From contig JAFIFL010000008.1 in NCBI GenBank assembly GCA_020832055.1, positions 1 to 39,476 on the forward strand: a DNA stretch of 39,476 nucleotides. Reading direction: 5' to 3'. Each line of letters begins with the position of its first letter. Position 1 is the stretch's first letter. Positions 24,677-33,188 of the stretch are shown here, piece by piece. Under the pieces are notes generated by a model that saw only the letters and a program-made list of their open reading frames with translations, was not told the origin of the DNA and searched no databases. The position numbers and the translations under genes were made by a program. Source of the stretch: Gammaproteobacteria bacterium (GTDB lineage: Bacteria; Pseudomonadota; Gammaproteobacteria; Pseudomonadales; Azotimanducaceae).

Positions 24677-25224
24677 TGGCGGTCCGCGAGATCATCCGCA
24701 TGGGCCATCCGGTCCTGCGTCAGCGCGCCCGGGAACTGACCCCGGAAGAGATCACCAGTCCGGGACTGCGCGATCTCATCGACGACATGGTGGACACCCT
24801 GGCCGCCTCCGGCGGCATCGGCCTCGCTGCCCCCCAGATCGCCGAGCCGGTGCGGCTGGCCATCATCCGCATTCCCGGTGGGCCGAGCCGCTACGGCGAG
24901 ATCGAGGAAGTCCCCCTGACCATCTACGTCAATCCCACCATCGAGATTCGCGACGCTGAAGAACAGGGATTCTGGGAAGGCTGCCTGTCCGTACCCGGCC
25001 TGCGCGGCTACGTCGAGCGGCCCCGCGGCATCCGCGTGCGCTGGCAGGACCTCGACGGCCAGCCCGAGACCGCGGACTACGAAGGCTTCCTCGCCACCGT
25101 GTTCCAGCACGAGTTCGACCACCTCGACGGTCGCCTCTACATCGACCGCATGCAGGACACCACCCGATTGATGTTCGAAGAGGAGTTCGCCCGTTACGGT
25201 GATGCGACCGCGGCCATCGATTGA
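24676..25224 (+). CDS. def: Peptide deformylase
   Basis: The 182-residue metalloenzyme removes the formyl group from nascent proteins. All three motifs are intact: GIGLAAPQ (residues 47-54), EGCLSVPG (Cys103) and QHEFDHLDG (His145, Glu146, His149). It is coupled to fau instead of fmt, so it is probably a second, Def2-type copy; another def beside fmt is expected elsewhere. It converges on ilvA with 27 bases between stops. Confidence 0.95.
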   Translation: MAVREIIRMGHPVLRQRARELTPEEITSPGLRDLIDDMVDTLAASGGIGLAAPQIAEPVRLAIIRIPGGPSRYGEIEEVPLTIYVNPTIEIRDAEEQGFWEGCLSVPGLRGYVERPRGIRVRWQDLDGQPETADYEGFLATVFQHEFDHLDGRLYIDRMQDTTRLMFEEEFARYGDATAAID

Positions 25225-25251
25225 GCGCCATCACCCCGAAGCATGCAGCCC

Positions 25252-26769
25252 TCAGGCCAGAAACTGCGCGCAGGCCGGATTGTCGGTCTCTTCCCAGAAG
25301 CGATAGCCCGTAGCGTTCAGCGACTTCACCAGCGCCGGTCGATCGGACTTCGGAGCCTGAAAGCCCACCAGCACCCGGCCCCAGGCGGCACCGTGGTTGC
25401 GGTAGTGAAACAGCGAGATGTTCCAGCGCTCGCCGAGGACGGTGAGGAAGTTCATCAGCGCACCAGGCCGCTCCGGAAACTCGAAGCGGAAGATCAGTTC
25501 TTGATGCTCACCCGGTGCCCGTCCACCCACCAGATGGCGGACGTGGAGTTTGGCCATTTCGTTGTCCGTCATGTCCACCACCGGGTAGCCCTCTTCCGTC
25601 AGGCGGGCAACGAAACCCTCCCGATCCCGGGCCGGCGACAATGACAGGCCGAGGAAGACATGAGCCTCGGTGGGGTCGGCGTAGCGGTAGTTGAACTCGG
25701 TGACGCTGCGCTTGCCAATGGCCCGACAGAAACGACGGAAGCTGCCCGGACGCTCCGGAATGGTCACCGCCAGAATGGCCTCGCGCTTCTCGCCGAGATC
25801 GGCGCGCTCGGAAATGTGGCGCATGCGGTCGAAATTGAGGTTGGCTCCGCTGTGGATGGCAATCAGCGTCCTGCCGGTGACCCCGTGCCGCTCCACCCAG
25901 GCCTTCATGCCCGCCACCGCCAGGGCACCGGCGGGCTCCGCCAGAGACCGAGTGTCCTCGTAGATGTCCTTCACTGCCGCACAGATCTCGTCGGTGTTGA
26001 CGATCACCACGTCATCCACGTAGCGCTTGGCGATGCGAAACGGTTCCTTGCCGATCTGCGCCACCGAAACGCCGTCCGCAAACAGATCCAGCTTGTCGTA
26101 GGGCAGCGTCACCCGCCGTCCGGCCGCCTTCGCCGCTGCAAGGCAGTGCGAGCCATCCGGTTCTACGCCGATCACAGCCACCTCGGGTCGCAGATACTTC
26201 ACGTAGGCCGCGATGCCGGCGATCAACCCACCGCCACCGACCGGGACGAAGATGGCATCGAGCCGGCCCGGATGCTGCCGCAGCAGCTCCATGCCCACGG
26301 TGCCCTGGCCGGCGATGGTGTCGACGTCGTCGTAAGGCGGCACCTGGGTGTAGCCATGCTTCGCCACCAGTTCCGCCGCGTGTTTCGCCGCGTCGTCATA
26401 GGTATCGCCGTGCAGGATCACATGAGCACCGAGCGCACGCACCGCATTGACCTTGATGGGCGGCGTGTTGCGACCCATGACGATGTGCGCCTTGATGTCC
26501 AGCCGTGCCGCCGCCAGCGCCACGCCCTGTGCATGGTTGCCCGCGGAGGCCGCGATCACACCGCGGCTGCGCTGCTCCGGATCCAGCCGGGCAATCTTGT
26601 TGTACGCGCCACGCAGCTTGAAGGAATGGATGGGCTGCAGATCCTCACGCTTGATGAGAATCTCGTTGTCCAGCCGTGCCGACAGCTGTGGCGCCGCAGA
26701 AAGCGGCGTCTCAATGGCGACGTCATAGACCCGCGCTTCCAGGATCCGCTTGACGTAACGCTCGAGCAT
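25252..26769 (-). CDS. ilvA: Threonine ammonia-lyase, biosynthetic
   Basis: The 505-residue PLP enzyme converts threonine to 2-oxobutanoate, the first step of isoleucine synthesis. The PLP lysine is Lys51 in PIHSFKLRGAYNK, and VPVGGGGLIAG binds the phosphate. Residues from ~330 form two ACT-like regulatory domains (AILAVTIPERPGSFRRF and ELIFRFEFPERPGALMNF), so isoleucine feedback is expected and the catabolic form is excluded. The length matches E. coli IlvA (514). The start at 26769 has GGAGG upstream; further upstream open reading lies in the rpiA promoter region. It is divergent from rpiA. Confidence 0.96.
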   Translation of the reverse strand: MLERYVKRILEARVYDVAIETPLSAAPQLSARLDNEILIKREDLQPIHSFKLRGAYNKIARLDPEQRSRGVIAASAGNHAQGVALAAARLDIKAHIVMGRNTPPIKVNAVRALGAHVILHGDTYDDAAKHAAELVAKHGYTQVPPYDDVDTIAGQGTVGMELLRQHPGRLDAIFVPVGGGGLIAGIAAYVKYLRPEVAVIGVEPDGSHCLAAAKAAGRRVTLPYDKLDLFADGVSVAQIGKEPFRIAKRYVDDVVIVNTDEICAAVKDIYEDTRSLAEPAGALAVAGMKAWVERHGVTGRTLIAIHSGANLNFDRMRHISERADLGEKREAILAVTIPERPGSFRRFCRAIGKRSVTEFNYRYADPTEAHVFLGLSLSPARDREGFVARLTEEGYPVVDMTDNEMAKLHVRHLVGGRAPGEHQELIFRFEFPERPGALMNFLTVLGERWNISLFHYRNHGAAWGRVLVGFQAPKSDRPALVKSLNATGYRFWEETDNPACAQFLA

Positions 26770-26919
26770 GTCGGCATTCCTCCCATAGTTCCCCGGGCCC
26801 CGCTGACCGGCCGCGCAAAGCTGCGCGCCCCTGTGGGCGAGAGCGCTTGCGGTCGGCAGCCCATCAGTTCGGCGCTGCGATGGTACGGACCCCCACTCCA
26901 CCACGCCAGCGCAAGTGCC

Positions 26920-26928
26920 TGCTAAGAT
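26920..26928 (+). promoter_or_regulatory. Extended -10 promoter for rpiA
   Basis: TGCTAAGAT reads as an extended -10 element (TGn followed by TAAGAT); no clear -35 is seen. A start near 26934 leaves a 23-base leader before ATG 26957 and rules out upstream in-frame starts (GTG 26915, ATG 26927). Confidence 0.4.
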
Positions 26929-26956
26929 GGCCGCCTCGCCAACAGGGGCCCCGGAC

Positions 26957-27637
26957 ATGGACCAGGCAGCCAAGAAGCAGGCGGTGGCCGCAGCCGCCAT
27001 CGAGGACATCCGCGGCCAGTTCGTGTCTGGAGCGATCATCGGCGTCGGCACCGGCTCCACGGCCAACGCCTTCATCGACCTGCTCGCGGTGCACAAACAG
27101 CACTTCGATGGCGCCGTGGCCAGCTCTCAGGCCACCGCCGACCGCCTCAGCAGCCATGGCATCCGCGTCCTCGATCTCAATGATGCCGGCACCCTGGCCG
27201 TCTATGTGGACGGTGCCGACGAAGCCGACGCTGACCTCAACCTGATCAAGGGCGGCGGCGGCGCGCTCACCCGGGAGAAGATCGTCGCCGCCGCCTCGGA
27301 GCGCTTCGTCTGCATCGTCGACGACAGCAAATGCGTGGCCACCCTGGGTGCTTTTCCCTTGCCCATCGAAGTGCTGCCCATGGCTCGCGAGCTCGTGATG
27401 CGCGCGCTTGAAAATCTCGGCGGACAACCCGAGGTTAGGGCAGGATTCACCACCGACAACGGCAACCTGATCGTCGATACGGCAGGGCTGGACCTCACGG
27501 ACCCGCCCGCGATGGAGCGCAGGCTGAACGATCTGGTCGGCACCGTATGCAACGGGCTGTTCGCGTTGCGGGCAGCCGATGCCCTGCTGGTCGCGGGAGC
27601 ATCCGGGGTGGTGAACCACATGCGGGGAGACCGATAG
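26957..27637 (+). CDS. rpiA: Ribose-5-phosphate isomerase A
   Basis: The 226-residue enzyme interconverts ribose 5-phosphate and ribulose 5-phosphate. Signatures: [13 protein letters not shown] (phosphate loop), YVDGADEAD (catalytic Asp residues), [13 protein letters not shown] (catalytic Lys), [22 protein letters not shown]. The start at 26957 matches the beginning of E. coli RpiA (219 residues); earlier in-frame starts add unrelated residues. The ilvA-rpiA divergent pair also occurs in Pseudomonas. Confidence 0.96.
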   Translation: MDQAAKKQAVAAAAIEDIRGQFVSGAIIGVGTGSTANAFIDLLAVHKQHFDGAVASSQATADRLSSHGIRVLDLNDAGTLAVYVDGADEADADLNLIKGGGGALTREKIVAAASERFVCIVDDSKCVATLGAFPLPIEVLPMARELVMRALENLGGQPEVRAGFTTDNGNLIVDTAGLDLTDPPAMERRLNDLVGTVCNGLFALRAADALLVAGASGVVNHMRGDR

Positions 27638-27726
27638 GCTCCATTGGGACACCCGCGGGGACACCCGCGCACGAGGCTGCCCCATCCCCCCGGACGCGGA
27701 CCCGAGTCAGGCCAACGCTCCCATCC

Positions 27727-28236
27727 TCAATCGCGATCCGTTCCGGGCGGCGGGTCCTGCCAGAAATGCCGCCACACCCTCCACTGACCATCCACCTTCT
27801 TCAGGACATCGAAGTAGCGGGCCACCGTGCGGGCGTCGGTCAGCGCACCCGGCTCGTTGATGCCCTCGGCTTCGGCCTTCATATCGAGATGAACGACGTA
27901 GGTGTACTCCGCAACGGCAACATCCCCGACCACCTCGATGCTGTGGGGCTCGATGACCTCGATCCGGTAGTCGGCAGCGGCAAAGACGGGTTCGAGGAAT
28001 CGTCCGTAGTTGTCGGCGCCGACGATGGCTGCCGCGCCAGGAGGCAGCAGACGGACCTCGGGATGCAGGACCGAGACATACTGCGGAATGTCGCCCGTCT
28101 CCACGGCCTCGCGCCAAGTCGCGTAGAGGGCATCGATCTCCTGAATGTCCTCCGACTCCGCTGCCGCGGCGACAGGCATGCAAGCGACGCTGGCCATGAG
28201 CAGGCCCAATGCGAGCAGGCTTATACCTCTATGCAT
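27727..28236 (-). CDS. Secreted SnoaL/DUF4440-like protein
   Basis: The 169-residue protein has a signal peptide (MHRGISLLALGLLMASVACM ... AAAAES) and a single NTF2-like domain: IQEIDALYATWREAVETGDI, YVSVLHPEVRLLPPG, VAEYTYVVHLDM and the C-terminal YFDVLKKVDGQWRVWRHFW typical of SnoaL/DUF4440 proteins. These form small cone-shaped pockets and are often of unknown function. A Cys within the signal (SVAC) could also make it a lipoprotein. A stronger call is not possible. Confidence 0.75.
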   Translation of the reverse strand: MHRGISLLALGLLMASVACMPVAAAAESEDIQEIDALYATWREAVETGDIPQYVSVLHPEVRLLPPGAAAIVGADNYGRFLEPVFAAADYRIEVIEPHSIEVVGDVAVAEYTYVVHLDMKAEAEGINEPGALTDARTVARYFDVLKKVDGQWRVWRHFWQDPPPGTDRD

Positions 28237-28354
28237 GGTGGTGCCCCCTTTCTGATCTTGTTGTCGGGTCGAAACTGGCAGGGTCGCGGCGGCCGTTGGA
28301 CAGCCACCCTGCAGAGTTCGGGCTCCCGTCCCCGGGAGCCCGCAGTCCTTCGGC

Positions 28355-28903
28355 TCAGCTTGCCAGGGCTTTGTCGATGGCGGTGGCCAGCTCGGGATTC
28401 TCCACGGTGATGTCGGGAGCGAAGCGGCCGATGACCTTGCCATCACGACCAATCAGGAACTTCTCGAAATTCCACATCACCGCCGTGGTGTCATTACCGA
28501 GCAGACCCATTTCAGTGAGCTTGCCGCGCAGCGGACTGTCCGGATTCTGGACGGCTTCCGGCCTGGCCTGAATCAGGGTCTTGTAGAGCGGATGCCGGCC
28601 GGGGCCGTTGACTTCGACCTTGGCGAACAGCGGGAACTGTACCCCGTACTGGCTCTCGCAGAACGTGGCGATCTCCTCCTCGCTGCCGGGCTCCTGACCC
28701 GCGAATTGATTGCAGGGGAAGCCAAGGACTTCCAGACCGGCATCACGATGATCTTCGTAGAGTTTTTCGAGCTGGGCGTACTGGGGCGTGAGACCGCACT
28801 GGGAGGCGACGTTGACCACCAGCAGGACTTTGCCCTTGAACTGGGACAGAGGGCGCGGCTGGCCGTCGATGGCCGTGACTTCGATGTCGTGGATCGTGCT
28901 CAT
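28355..28903 (-). CDS. Glutathione peroxidase family (thioredoxin-type) peroxidase
   Basis: The 182-residue protein carries the family signature NVASQCGLTPQY with peroxidatic Cys36 (not selenocysteine), LGFPCNQFAGQEPGS with Cys64 and Gln70, and WNFEKFLIGRDG with Trp144/Asn145. Cys64 is the usual partner cysteine of thioredoxin-dependent members. It reduces peroxides; there is no signal peptide. The next minus-strand gene (SnoaL-like) starts 118 bases downstream. Confidence 0.93.
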   Translation of the reverse strand: MSTIHDIEVTAIDGQPRPLSQFKGKVLLVVNVASQCGLTPQYAQLEKLYEDHRDAGLEVLGFPCNQFAGQEPGSEEEIATFCESQYGVQFPLFAKVEVNGPGRHPLYKTLIQARPEAVQNPDSPLRGKLTEMGLLGNDTTAVMWNFEKFLIGRDGKVIGRFAPDITVENPELATAIDKALAS

Positions 28904-29308
28904 GGGATCATGCTCCGGTGAGGTGACAGTCTATGGCGCTGAACGGAGTGGACGTCGCGGGAGCTGATGCTGTCAACCCGCGCCCGCTGATGGACCGCCG
29001 CAATGGTCGGCGCACTGCGATGGAACCTTTTCCGATGGTCCGAGCCGCATCCCGGTGCGTCATCGCAGGGACGCGCGCTATTGCTGGGCCAGTCGGGGGC
29101 GGTATTCGGCGGGTACCGGCGGTAGTGAGCCAGGATGGCGCCGAGATTGCATGGTGTTGGGTTGCCGCTCGCTTGCGGCGTACTTGGTGTCCGGGGGCTG
29201 GTACGCCGGGAGAAACATCGACAGTGATGCGACCCGACACCTGCCCCAGGCTGCATTCGTCTTCCGGCAGGGCCGGGTTGACGCCTACGGGGATCTGGAG
29301 AACCAATC
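28904..29308. other. 405-bp gap, no gene seen
   Basis: Open frames here have no ribosome site or recognisable family. The only clear signal is GGAG about nine bases before the ATG at 29309. This must hold promoters for both divergent flanking genes, but no convincing -35/-10 pair was identified. Confidence 0.5.
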
Positions 29309-30715
29309 ATGAATGGCCCACCCATCCATGCGCGCCTGGTCTGCGCCGTGCTCACAGGGGTGCTCTCAGGAGTGCTGCTGCTTACTGCCGGCGGAGTCAC
29401 AGCCCGCGATTGGCAGCTGCCCCGAGAGCTGCGTGATGAGGTTGCTGCCCTCGCAGAAGAACAGCAGCAGTTCATCGTCAGCGGCGCAGCGCTGAAGTTC
29501 CTGCCGTCACGGCAGCTCGAACACGAGATCGCAAGGCGCGATGCAGAGTCCCTGCAGGCCTTCATCACCGACCTGATGCACGTGGCCACGGAGATGGGCT
29601 ACGACCCCGAGCGCGACATGGGAGCCATACCGCTCAACCTGGACTCGAGGAACTTCAACGGCCAGACGATCCCGACGCCGGCACCGCTGCGCAAGCTCGA
29701 GCGCGAGCCCGGTCCGTTCGGCGTTCACCGCTATATCTTCCCGGCCAGCGGCGTGCCGACCTTTGCCGGGGCCAAGGTCGCCATCTTTCCCGAAGACCTC
29801 GTGGCCGGCGGCGTCGATGTAGCCATCATCGGTATTCCCAACGACATGGGCAGTGGCCGACGCAACGCCAAACACGGCCCCCGCGTGATGCGCGCGCTCA
29901 ACACCATTGCCACGCCCGACGTCCAGACCCTGCTCAATCCCCTCGATGTGCTGTCGGTGGTGGACTATGGCGACTTCTCCGTCGACAACATGAGTACGGC
30001 GCGCACCATTGGCCACGTCACAGACATGGTGGCGGAAACCGCTGCCACCGGCGCCGTTCCGATGCTGGTCGGAGGGGATACCTCCATGCTTTATCCCGGC
30101 GTGAAAGGCGTTGCCCGGCACCACGGCAACGGCAGCTTCGGGCTGGTGCACTTCAGCGCCCACCCCGATGTGCATCGCACCGCAGTGCACACCATCTCCG
30201 ATACCCAAGCCATCTTCCTGCTGCTCAGTGAAGGCATCGTCGAAGGCAGGTCGATGGTTCAGGTCGGCCTGCGCGGCAAGGACGTGACACCGGACAACCT
30301 GCAATGGCTTCGCAGTCAGGGCGTTCGCTATCACACCATGGCCTCGGTCGAGAACCGCGGCTACGACCGGGTACTCCAGCGCGTAATCAGGGAAGTGAAT
30401 CGGGGTCCGGACAAGGTGTTCGTGTCCATTGATGTCAGCGTCATCGAGCCCAGTGAAATGGTGGCGGCTGGACGGATTGCCACCAATGGATTGCGGATCG
30501 GCGAGGTCACCAGGGCGGTCCGCCATATCTGCAATGCCAAGGAGATCGTCGGCTTCGAGATCACGGACCTGGCCCCCATGCTGGACTACTCACGACTGTC
30601 CGCACTGAACGCCAACGCCATTCTCAATGCCTGTCTCGTGGGCATGGCCGCGCGCGCGGCCGGCCACAGGCCCAACTACGTCCATCCGCTGGCGCTCGAT
30701 CATGGCCAGGGCTGA
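29309..30715 (+). CDS. Secreted ureohydrolase (agmatinase/arginase) homologue with degenerate metal site
   Basis: The 468-residue protein has a Sec signal peptide (hydrophobic core residues ~10-29, likely cleavage after VTA32). An N-terminal helical region of ~130 residues follows, then the ureohydrolase alpha/beta core from ~150. The framework motifs are preserved (VVDYGDFSVDNMST, TGAVPMLVGGD, YHTMASVENRG), but three of six metal ligands are replaced: GGDHS is GGDTS (Thr258), DAHxD is SAHPD (Ser283; His285 and Asp287 kept), and DxD is DVS (Asp375 kept, Ser377). DP after the last motif is EP. A normal di-Mn or di-Ni site therefore cannot form. The next gene is a paralogue with an intact site 55 bases downstream. 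Likely a pseudoenzyme partner or regulator; altered chemistry is not excluded. Confidence 0.85.
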   Translation: MNGPPIHARLVCAVLTGVLSGVLLLTAGGVTARDWQLPRELRDEVAALAEEQQQFIVSGAALKFLPSRQLEHEIARRDAESLQAFITDLMHVATEMGYDPERDMGAIPLNLDSRNFNGQTIPTPAPLRKLEREPGPFGVHRYIFPASGVPTFAGAKVAIFPEDLVAGGVDVAIIGIPNDMGSGRRNAKHGPRVMRALNTIATPDVQTLLNPLDVLSVVDYGDFSVDNMSTARTIGHVTDMVAETAATGAVPMLVGGDTSMLYPGVKGVARHHGNGSFGLVHFSAHPDVHRTAVHTISDTQAIFLLLSEGIVEGRSMVQVGLRGKDVTPDNLQWLRSQGVRYHTMASVENRGYDRVLQRVIREVNRGPDKVFVSIDVSVIEPSEMVAAGRIATNGLRIGEVTRAVRHICNAKEIVGFEITDLAPMLDYSRLSALNANAILNACLVGMAARAAGHRPNYVHPLALDHGQG

Positions 30716-30770
30716 AGCCGAAGTCTCATCTGCCGCCAACGCGCCGACCCGAGTCCCTGGAGGTTCTGTC

Positions 30771-32483
30771 ATGCAAGCCACGTTCACGCCCCACCCGCTC
30801 CGGGGAGCCGTCGCGCTGGGACTCTCGATGGTACTCGGTTTCGCGGCCATGGTGCCGGTCGCTGCTGAGGAGGCGCCCGCCGCTGCCGAAGAGGTTCCCG
30901 TTGAGGACAGCGCGGACACTGCCGAGGCGCCCACCGTCTTCGAGGTACCCGACACGCCCGAGCACGTCGTCGGTACGAACCCCTACCCCTTCGACACGGT
31001 CGATCCGCGGGAGAAAGAGCGTCCGGGCATCGAGCTTCCGGAATCAGTGATGCCGAAGCTCGAGCTGCTGACTGAAGAGGAAATCGAGTTTCTCGCCAGC
31101 GGCGACGCCCGCCGCTTCGCGGGCAATCTCGAGAAGACCGTGGAAGAACTGGAGAAACGGACGCCGGAGGAGATCCAGGCCTGGGTCCAGGCCATGGTGT
31201 ACGTGGTCGAAGGCAGCCGCTACCAGGAAGGGCGGGATGCACCACATATTCCGCTGAATACGGATTCTCCCGAATTCAACGCCTGGCGCATGGTTCGCCC
31301 GCGCTCCATGGATCCACAGCGGGAAGCCGGCCCCATCGACCTCGGGCGCTACAACGGCCGGGGCGGCCCACCCACCTTCGGCGGGTTTCCGTTGGCGCTG
31401 ACCCAGGAGGATCTGATCGCGGGCAAGGTGAATGCGGCGATCGTCGGTGCGCCACTGAATATGGGTTCGGCCTGGCGTGATTCCGGCAGCCAGAGCACCA
31501 CCGAAATGCGCGTACTGGGCGGCATGATGGGCAGCCCCGATCAGTACGTTCAGGTGAATCCCGGCAGCGTATTGAACATCGTCGACTACGGTGACATCGC
31601 CATCGACAACGAAAGCACCGAGCGCTCCATGCAGGAGGTGCGTCGGGTGGTCCGGGAGATCGCGCAGACGGGCGCCGTGCCGCTGATCATCGGTGGCGAT
31701 CACTCCCTGTCCTATCCCAACATCGCCGGTCTGGCCGACGTCTATGGCAAGGAAGAGATCACCGTCATCCACTTCGACGCCCATTACGATGCCTGGTGGG
31801 GATCGCCGCACCTGATCAGCCATGGCGCGCCCGTGTATCGACTCCTGAACGAGGGCCACGTGCGCATCTCCGATTACATTCAGATGGGTCTGCGCTCCAG
31901 TGGACCTGATCGGGCTGCCTTCGAGTGGATGCGCGAGAACGGCATGCGCTACCACACCATGGCGGAGATCGAGCGGCGCGGCTGGGAGGCCGTGCTCGAC
32001 CGGGTGGTGGCCGAGGCCAGCGAGGAAGGCCGGAAGCTGTTCATCTCCTTCGACATCGACGTCGTCGACCCCGCCTACATGCGCGCCACGGGGACCCCGG
32101 TATCCGGCGGACTCAGCATGCGGGAATCCATCACCATCGTGCGCAGACTCTGCGCCGAGTCCAACGTCATCGGGTTCGATCTGATCGAGCTGCATCCGGC
32201 ACTGGACCCCACCTACATGACGACGCTCAACAGCGCCCACATCGTCAAGGCCTGTCTGACAGGTCTGGCCATGAACAAGGAGGGTCTCACTGCGCGGCAC
32301 TATCTGAGTCCGGTGTCGTCCGAGCATGCCATCGACAACTACTACGGCGACCAGCAGTTCTACCTCGACGCGACCGCAGCCGAGGACGCGAAAAAGGAAG
32401 CCGAGAAGGCTGAGCGTGAGGCGAAAGCTGCAAGCGAGGCAGAGGCAGCCGCAGCAGGCAGTGAGGAGGGCGAGGAAGACTGA
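30771..32483 (+). CDS. Secreted ureohydrolase (agmatinase/arginase family), intact active site
   Basis: The 570-residue protein starts at ATG 30771 (GGAGG upstream). It has a signal peptide cleaved after VAA32, an acidic linker, a helical pre-domain (~95-165) and a ureohydrolase core. All six metal ligands are present: His311 (GGDHS), Asp336/His338/Asp340 (HFDAHYDAW) and Asp428/Asp430 (SFDIDVVDP). ATGTPVSGGLSMRES resembles arginase (GTPVxGGL...RE) more than agmatinase (GTPExGGL), so the substrate among arginine, agmatine, guanidino acids or guanidine is open. The last ~40 residues are a charged Lys/Glu/Ala coiled-coil tail. It ends flush against the convergent DUF2306 gene (stops adjacent, TGATCA). 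Confidence 0.92.
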   Translation: MQATFTPHPLRGAVALGLSMVLGFAAMVPVAAEEAPAAAEEVPVEDSADTAEAPTVFEVPDTPEHVVGTNPYPFDTVDPREKERPGIELPESVMPKLELLTEEEIEFLASGDARRFAGNLEKTVEELEKRTPEEIQAWVQAMVYVVEGSRYQEGRDAPHIPLNTDSPEFNAWRMVRPRSMDPQREAGPIDLGRYNGRGGPPTFGGFPLALTQEDLIAGKVNAAIVGAPLNMGSAWRDSGSQSTTEMRVLGGMMGSPDQYVQVNPGSVLNIVDYGDIAIDNESTERSMQEVRRVVREIAQTGAVPLIIGGDHSLSYPNIAGLADVYGKEEITVIHFDAHYDAWWGSPHLISHGAPVYRLLNEGHVRISDYIQMGLRSSGPDRAAFEWMRENGMRYHTMAEIERRGWEAVLDRVVAEASEEGRKLFISFDIDVVDPAYMRATGTPVSGGLSMRESITIVRRLCAESNVIGFDLIELHPALDPTYMTTLNSAHIVKACLTGLAMNKEGLTARHYLSPVSSEHAIDNYYGDQQFYLDATAAEDAKKEAEKAEREAKAASEAEAAAAGSEEGEED

Positions 32484-33152
32484 TCAGTCGATCTCTGCTC
32501 CCAGTCTGGCTCTGCGTGGCTCGAACCAGAGTACACGCAGCAGCCAGTAACCCATGACCCCCAGCACGGCGATGACCGGGACCGACAACAGGGCGAAGTG
32601 GCGGATCGACTCAGGGAAGACCTGGGCCTGGCCTAGGAAGAACGACGCCGTGGCCACGAAAAATGCGAAGCACATGCGCCAGAGATGACGACCGATACGG
32701 CGGTGACCGACCGGCGTTCCCCGGTACAGCATGCGGATGTCACCCAGCACACCGATGGCGGCCACCGCCCCGAAAACGAAGTAGGGCGGCGCCGGGAATC
32801 CGTCCAGCTGTCCGTCATCGCGCCGCAGCGCCTCGATGCCGAAGGTGATGCCCAGCACGGTCACGGCCGCCCCGACCGCCAGCGCTGCGCCGTTGACGAG
32901 ACGGTCATCCTCGGGCGGAGGCCGGACCGTCAGCAACGCCGTCACCACCAGATACAGCGACAAGCCGGCCGCCACCACCGACAACCGCTCAGGGATGAAT
33001 GCGGCCAACGCCCCACCCGTCACCGCCATCACCACCATGGTCACCACGAACACCAGTCCTCCGCCACGGTGCAGCGTCCCACCCTTCTCGACTGCGAGCG
33101 CCAGCACGCCTGCCATCAGGGCGATCACCCCGGCGAGAATGTGTGCCGTCAT
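32484..33152 (-). CDS. DUF2306-like polytopic membrane protein
   Basis: The 222-residue protein has about six to seven hydrophobic helices. The opening HILAGVIALMAGVLALAVEK then GGTLHRGGGLVFV follows the DUF2306 (COG5395) pattern: His in helix 1 and a Lys-Gly...His-Arg turn before helix 2, features suggestive of haem or metal binding but unproven. Later GHRRIGRHLWRMCFAFF is a charged helix start. The function is unknown. The ribosome site is weak (GTGAAG). It lies just downstream of the D-2-hydroxyglutarate dehydrogenase gene on the same strand, with a 36-base gap. Confidence 0.65.
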   Translation of the reverse strand: MTAHILAGVIALMAGVLALAVEKGGTLHRGGGLVFVVTMVVMAVTGGALAAFIPERLSVVAAGLSLYLVVTALLTVRPPPEDDRLVNGAALAVGAAVTVLGITFGIEALRRDDGQLDGFPAPPYFVFGAVAAIGVLGDIRMLYRGTPVGHRRIGRHLWRMCFAFFVATASFFLGQAQVFPESIRHFALLSVPVIAVLGVMGYWLLRVLWFEPRRARLGAEID

Positions 33153-33188
33153 GACTTCACGCGGGAAGCATGCCGAAAGCCCGCCCTC

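Noticed and set aside
26790-26850. GCGC-rich hairpin upstream of ilvA as another REP element or an ilv attenuator
   Set aside because: It lacks the GTGGGAGCGGA head and the conserved arms, and no Ile/Leu/Val-rich leader peptide is visible before ilvA.
30627-30770. Earlier start for the intact ureohydrolase, overlapping its neighbour
   Set aside because: ATG 30771 has a GGAGG ribosome site and begins a clean signal peptide; an earlier start would bury it.
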